Below the pieces are notes generated by a model that saw only the letters and a list, made by a program, of their open reading frames with translations, did not search any database and had not been told where the DNA came from. From NCBI RefSeq assembly GCF_000416985.1, contig NZ_ATDL01000018.1, positions 124,001-188,000 on the forward strand: 64,000 nucleotides of DNA. Direction: 5' to 3'. Made by a program: the position numbers and the translations under genes. Origin of the DNA: Sphingobacterium paucimobilis HER1398. Its GTDB lineage: Bacteria; Bacteroidota; Bacteroidia; Sphingobacteriales; Sphingobacteriaceae. Position 1 is the first letter of the stretch. Every line of letters begins with the position of its first letter. Positions 61,701-64,000 of the stretch are shown in pieces.

Positions 61701-63767
61701 CCCTTCGTAGGTATATTCTGTCTTCCTGTTTTCGTCAAATAAGGCATAGAGCTTATTCATCCCTTTGACGGTCTTTTTGACATCGATCAGTTCTGGGAAA
61801 AGAAAATCAGACTTCTTGAAGCTCAGCAACTTCTTTTTAGGTTCTTCAAACTGAAGTTTCGGCAATCTGAAATCCGTCAGTCCACTATAGTCTATCACAC
61901 CAAAACCATTCGCCAATGTAAACGCTGCTCCCTGAGCAGTATGATCCAGTTTGGCCAATAAAATAGATTCGTTCTTTCCGACCTTCCGTGCAGCGTATTT
62001 ATCCTTCTGCTCTAGAATAAAGTCCGCCCATTCTGCTTTATCCTGCAACATCGTCAGCATTTCGAGACCACCCAGGCGCTGATCTACACTCGACGCAACC
62101 AATAAACGTGACAACACATCTTTTAAGGTATCCGTTGGCTGCTGCAGCAACAGACCCATCGAAGCCTGCCGCAATTCCTTTCCTTTACGTGTCAGCAAAC
62201 TCTCCAATAAGACAATGTCTTCTGCAAGAACAGATACCGAACGCATGAGATTAATCCCTGTAAACGAGACCGAGGTATTCCGATCCACTATCGCCTGACG
62301 GATTACCTGGCGTTGCCAATCATCCTCTTGGAGATCCATATGGCTAATCTTTCCTCCATTACTTTGGAACGACCAGCTGTAGGTATAATGATCCGGGAAT
62401 AACTTGCGCATCAGCCTTTCGCGCGAGCTCGATGGAACCGCGGCCAGGTCATTTGCCAATAGCACAAACTGATGCGGCTGCAGGTAGTCAAATAAGCCAT
62501 CATATATATATTCCGGCTTTATGGTATAACTCTTCCACGAGAATCCTCTCTCTGTATAGGTCTTTCCAGCAGAGGGCAACTTGGCGGCAGTAGCGATATA
62601 TTTCTCCAATAGTGTGTCCGACATATCGTGCTTAAATAAGTTGACCAGCAGCCAGTAGTCCAACTCGATATCCTCGCCCACATGTGCTTCGGCATAATCG
62701 ATCAGGTCTGAATTCGTCCGTTCGGTCTCCCGCATAAAAAACAGCGCAACCAATTTGGATTCCAAAGCACTCCTTTCATCCGTAACTACCCGAACAACAG
62801 CTGAATTAGCTTCATCCACATCGACTATTGCTTTCGACCATAGGGCGACATACAATTCCAGATTATCCTTACTCTGCAATGCGCCTTCGACCTGCTCAGG
62901 CTGATCCAAAAACTGAAGCGCCAACTCCAGCGTCCGCTTTATCGTAGCGGCCTTTGGAGCCTCCCATCCAAACCCAAACCAGGTATCCACGGCTCGTACC
63001 ACCGACGAAAAACGCACCAGATTATGCTCCAGGATCAGGCGTATAAAACGCTTCAGCGCTTTAACCGAAGTAAAGTCCAGTGTTTCCAGTATGGTCTGCC
63101 GCAATCCCTCCTGCTGCTGTGCTGCCAATAGCACCTTCTCTACCAACAAATGGTTAGCATCATCCTCCGTCAAGAGCAAGGCCCTTATCAATTCTGTCGA
63201 TACCCCACCGATCTCATGTTCCCCTAAAAATATCTCCTCCAGCAAAGGATAATATTTCTGCGGTTCATCCATCAATAATAAGGCATAATACAGACCGATG
63301 TCCTGCACATTCTGATACACATCGTATTGCATCTGATCCAGCGGATCCATCGTATTAAAAGAAGTGTAACCACCATAATACAGGGAGTTCAAGCGCCCCA
63401 GCTTCGTTTTGGAATACGCCCGTGACGGATCTATCCGAAAGGGTCGCCGACTATACCGATCCTGAAAAGGAAGATGATCCATAAAATCCCATATCCGGAC
63501 GATATAAGGCCCCATCTTAGCGCCGAACAATAAGTTTGCAAGCTCCCCTCCCTCCTTTGTATTCCAGGGATTGTTTTTTGGATCCGTACCAAACTGCTCC
63601 TGATAAATACGGAAATTGGCACTGTAATCATAGTATTCAGACAACTGGTTGCTTATATAAAGCCCCAGTATTCTATAGGGTTCAGAAAACCGTTCAAAAT
63701 CTTCTTTAGGAATAGAGATCCTATCGTGTTTGTTTATAAATTCTCTAGCTTTCTCAGCAGGGATCAT
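58761..63767 (-). CDS. Very large DUF5724/DUF4132/DUF7737-type protein (MolR/YehI-like)
   Basis: 1668-residue cytoplasmic protein, start ATG at 63767. The N-terminal 1100 residues are alpha-helical HEAT-like repeats (for example LEMLTMLQDKAEWADFIL; DTLKDVLSRLL). The C-terminal third fits the DUF4132 family of E. coli YehI/MolR (YVMALGLIPI, RDRYSVAELRQIMEHPIVRAMLSKLVL, AHPYDLF, WDLFQRYLFVNEMKQPFKQVFRELY). It ends with the conserved VSVAHVGEVDPEASHSSMEMR, IHLGSGMVSKGG and PVHSQHRGRVFLPFVDDDPKSAEI block (DUF7737-like). No enzymatic motif or WGR domain is seen. In E. coli the relative lies with MoxR-type AAA and VWA genes (memory); further genes of such a set would lie to the right of the window. 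Confidence 0.8.
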   Translation of the reverse strand: MIPAEKAREFINKHDRISIPKEDFERFSEPYRILGLYISNQLSEYYDYSANFRIYQEQFGTDPKNNPWNTKEGGELANLLFGAKMGPYIVRIWDFMDHLPFQDRYSRRPFRIDPSRAYSKTKLGRLNSLYYGGYTSFNTMDPLDQMQYDVYQNVQDIGLYYALLLMDEPQKYYPLLEEIFLGEHEIGGVSTELIRALLLTEDDANHLLVEKVLLAAQQQEGLRQTILETLDFTSVKALKRFIRLILEHNLVRFSSVVRAVDTWFGFGWEAPKAATIKRTLELALQFLDQPEQVEGALQSKDNLELYVALWSKAIVDVDEANSAVVRVVTDERSALESKLVALFFMRETERTNSDLIDYAEAHVGEDIELDYWLLVNLFKHDMSDTLLEKYIATAAKLPSAGKTYTERGFSWKSYTIKPEYIYDGLFDYLQPHQFVLLANDLAAVPSSSRERLMRKLFPDHYTYSWSFQSNGGKISHMDLQEDDWQRQVIRQAIVDRNTSVSFTGINLMRSVSVLAEDIVLLESLLTRKGKELRQASMGLLLQQPTDTLKDVLSRLLVASSVDQRLGGLEMLTMLQDKAEWADFILEQKDKYAARKVGKNESILLAKLDHTAQGAAFTLANGFGVIDYSGLTDFRLPKLQFEEPKKKLLSFKKSDFLFPELIDVKKTVKGMNKLYALFDENRKTEYTYEGYQGSQETTMLMNSITHLKRLEEGSDPMQRLDNLPLADLWKSWYKEAGLNDFELYAVIWYIRSVYNRQETQADLKAFQRQYIPEFEGLNYDKVNYFYYSDSNKIITILTHLLDAYADKPTWTAYKLDVLEDSIARFSEELKGMTFNNVEYYYNQQLLWTDLIGAMFYPIMDDDYAYYDEKQLLRLYQVRLYITAQQLAQGQPIEKIQDVVPFLNKVFDTSNSIKVEIPGFELLFKAYSLQLIHNDDLLFLSLLNKDLFFLLDGGQNYHTQRLKHYTMPEINGLLKKNMLTVELERGDMPTEASPYMAKIQQVEGTSYFFEVLQRMGKENFDRGYSYGGGTDKKYTFSHILKKCRPAEEELFGEFAKQLKASKLEKKRLVEVSCYATQWADWLGDYMQIPSLEEAVWWFLAHTTDYMDAEKETILSRYSNVPRNDFQKGAIDIDWFKRVYANLGKANWKLLHESAKYLSDGMGYRRVKTYSSVLLGETKITETLKKINEKRDKDYVMALGLIPISKANPEADLLKRYNILQTFLKESKQFGAQRQESEKNAVEIGMDNLARNAGFDDSIRFVWAMEGKATQQIMQESVVEVDDVRVELVVNEEGKADLLVSRKDKALKSVPDKYKKNKLIEALKDGKTYLTKQFSRTKLALENSMLRRDRYSVAELRQIMEHPIVRAMLSKLVLYMPKTQKAGFWSELGLMDTDGKAIAVTDTDELVIAHPYDLFHSVQWDLFQRYLFVNEMKQPFKQVFRELYVPTADEMEQRTRSTRYQGHQIQPQKTVALLRGRGWTVSYEEGLQKVFHKEGYLVTMFAMADWFTPSDVEAPTLELICFYSLKDRSLLPFDAIDPVIFSEVMRDMDLVVSVAHVGEVDPEASHSSMEMRAALARESAQLFGLDNIVVKDRHILVSGKLAEYSIHLGSGMVSKGGRQLSIIPVHSQHRGRVFLPFVDDDPKSAEIISKMRYLAQDDKIKDPTILEQINA

Positions 63768-63957
63768 ATGTTGTAGTTATTAAGTTGAAAATCGAAATAT
63801 AATGTCCACCCTAAAATAGCGAATTAATTGGATGGCTAAGAAAATAAATCTTACTAGACAATCTACGAAAAATACCACATACCGATCGGTTCGGTCTTAT
63901 ATTCGCACGAAGTGGTTTACGATTCGTGTTTTTCTCTCCGGCGTATGCTCACAGAGC

Positions 63958-63992
63958 CGTTTTAGTTTATTATATAATAATAAACTAAAACG
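63958..63992. repeat. Perfect 15-bp inverted repeat near the window edge
   Basis: CGTTTTAGTTTATTA (63958-63972) and TAATAAACTAAAACG (63978-63992) are exact complements with a 5-nt loop. It lies about 190 bp upstream of the DUF4132-type start. It could be a terminator of a gene beyond the edge, a regulator site or a recombination-site arm. Confidence 0.6.
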
Positions 63993-64000
63993 CTATATTG

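Noticed and set aside
63768..63957. tRNA-like or promoter-like segments at the right edge
   Set aside because: A GGTTCGGTC string recalls a T-arm, but no cloverleaf can be drawn. No full TAnnTTTG box with a -33 partner was found.

Overview
The window looks like chromosomal DNA of a Bacteroidota bacterium, most probably a Sphingobacterium/Pedobacter-type member of Sphingobacteriaceae. Evidence: three SusC/SusD pairs, two FecI-type sigma/FecR modules feeding STN-domain SusC proteins, TlpA-like thioredoxins with DUF4369-type N-termini, a DUF1800/DUF1501 pair, many lipoproteins with short lipoboxes, promoter boxes of the TAnnTTTG type and almost no strong Shine-Dalgarno sequences. No rRNA, tRNA, CRISPR array, intact transposon or phage gene was seen.

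Region 1 (0-14.7 kb) is an amino-sugar polysaccharide utilisation locus. A minus-strand operon runs susC, susD, a modular fasciclin lipoprotein, a GH16-like lipoprotein and nagB. A divergent LacI regulator sits upstream of it, with two near-identical palindromic operators in the shared region. A second minus-strand operon carries nagA and two different GH20 beta-N-acetylhexosaminidases. Together they would bind and import a GlcNAc-containing glycan, split off GlcNAc and convert GlcNAc-6-P to fructose-6-P. The GlcNAc kinase and inner-membrane permease are not in the window.

Region 2 (14.8-22.4 kb) holds transport and regulation genes: a Tet-type MFS exporter, a DMT exporter with an ATP-grasp ligase and a divergent MocR regulator, a CynX-type MFS with a divergent AraC regulator, and a C-terminal remnant of a chloramphenicol acetyltransferase gene. 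Region 3 (22.6-31.7 kb) holds a small DUF6965-like protein, a secreted lipoprotein with two tandem beta-barrel proteins, a DevBCA/TolC-type tripartite exporter operon, a 5'-truncated beta-helix repeat gene and a small membrane protein.

Region 4 (31.7-37.4 kb) carries the DUF1800/DUF1501 (Tat substrate) pair, aspA, a long imperfect-palindrome intergenic repeat, tatA and a small secreted NTF2-like protein. Region 5 (37.4-56.6 kb) holds two consecutive, similarly arranged FecI-FecR-SusC-SusD operons on the minus strand. One ends in two TlpA-like thioredoxins. The other ends in an endonuclease/exonuclease/phosphatase lipoprotein, a SusE/F-like protein and a discoidin-domain protein. Region 6 (56.8-64 kb) has a membrane fatty acid desaturase and a two-gene operon of a 1668-residue DUF4132/DUF7737-type protein and an unrecognised 137-residue partner.
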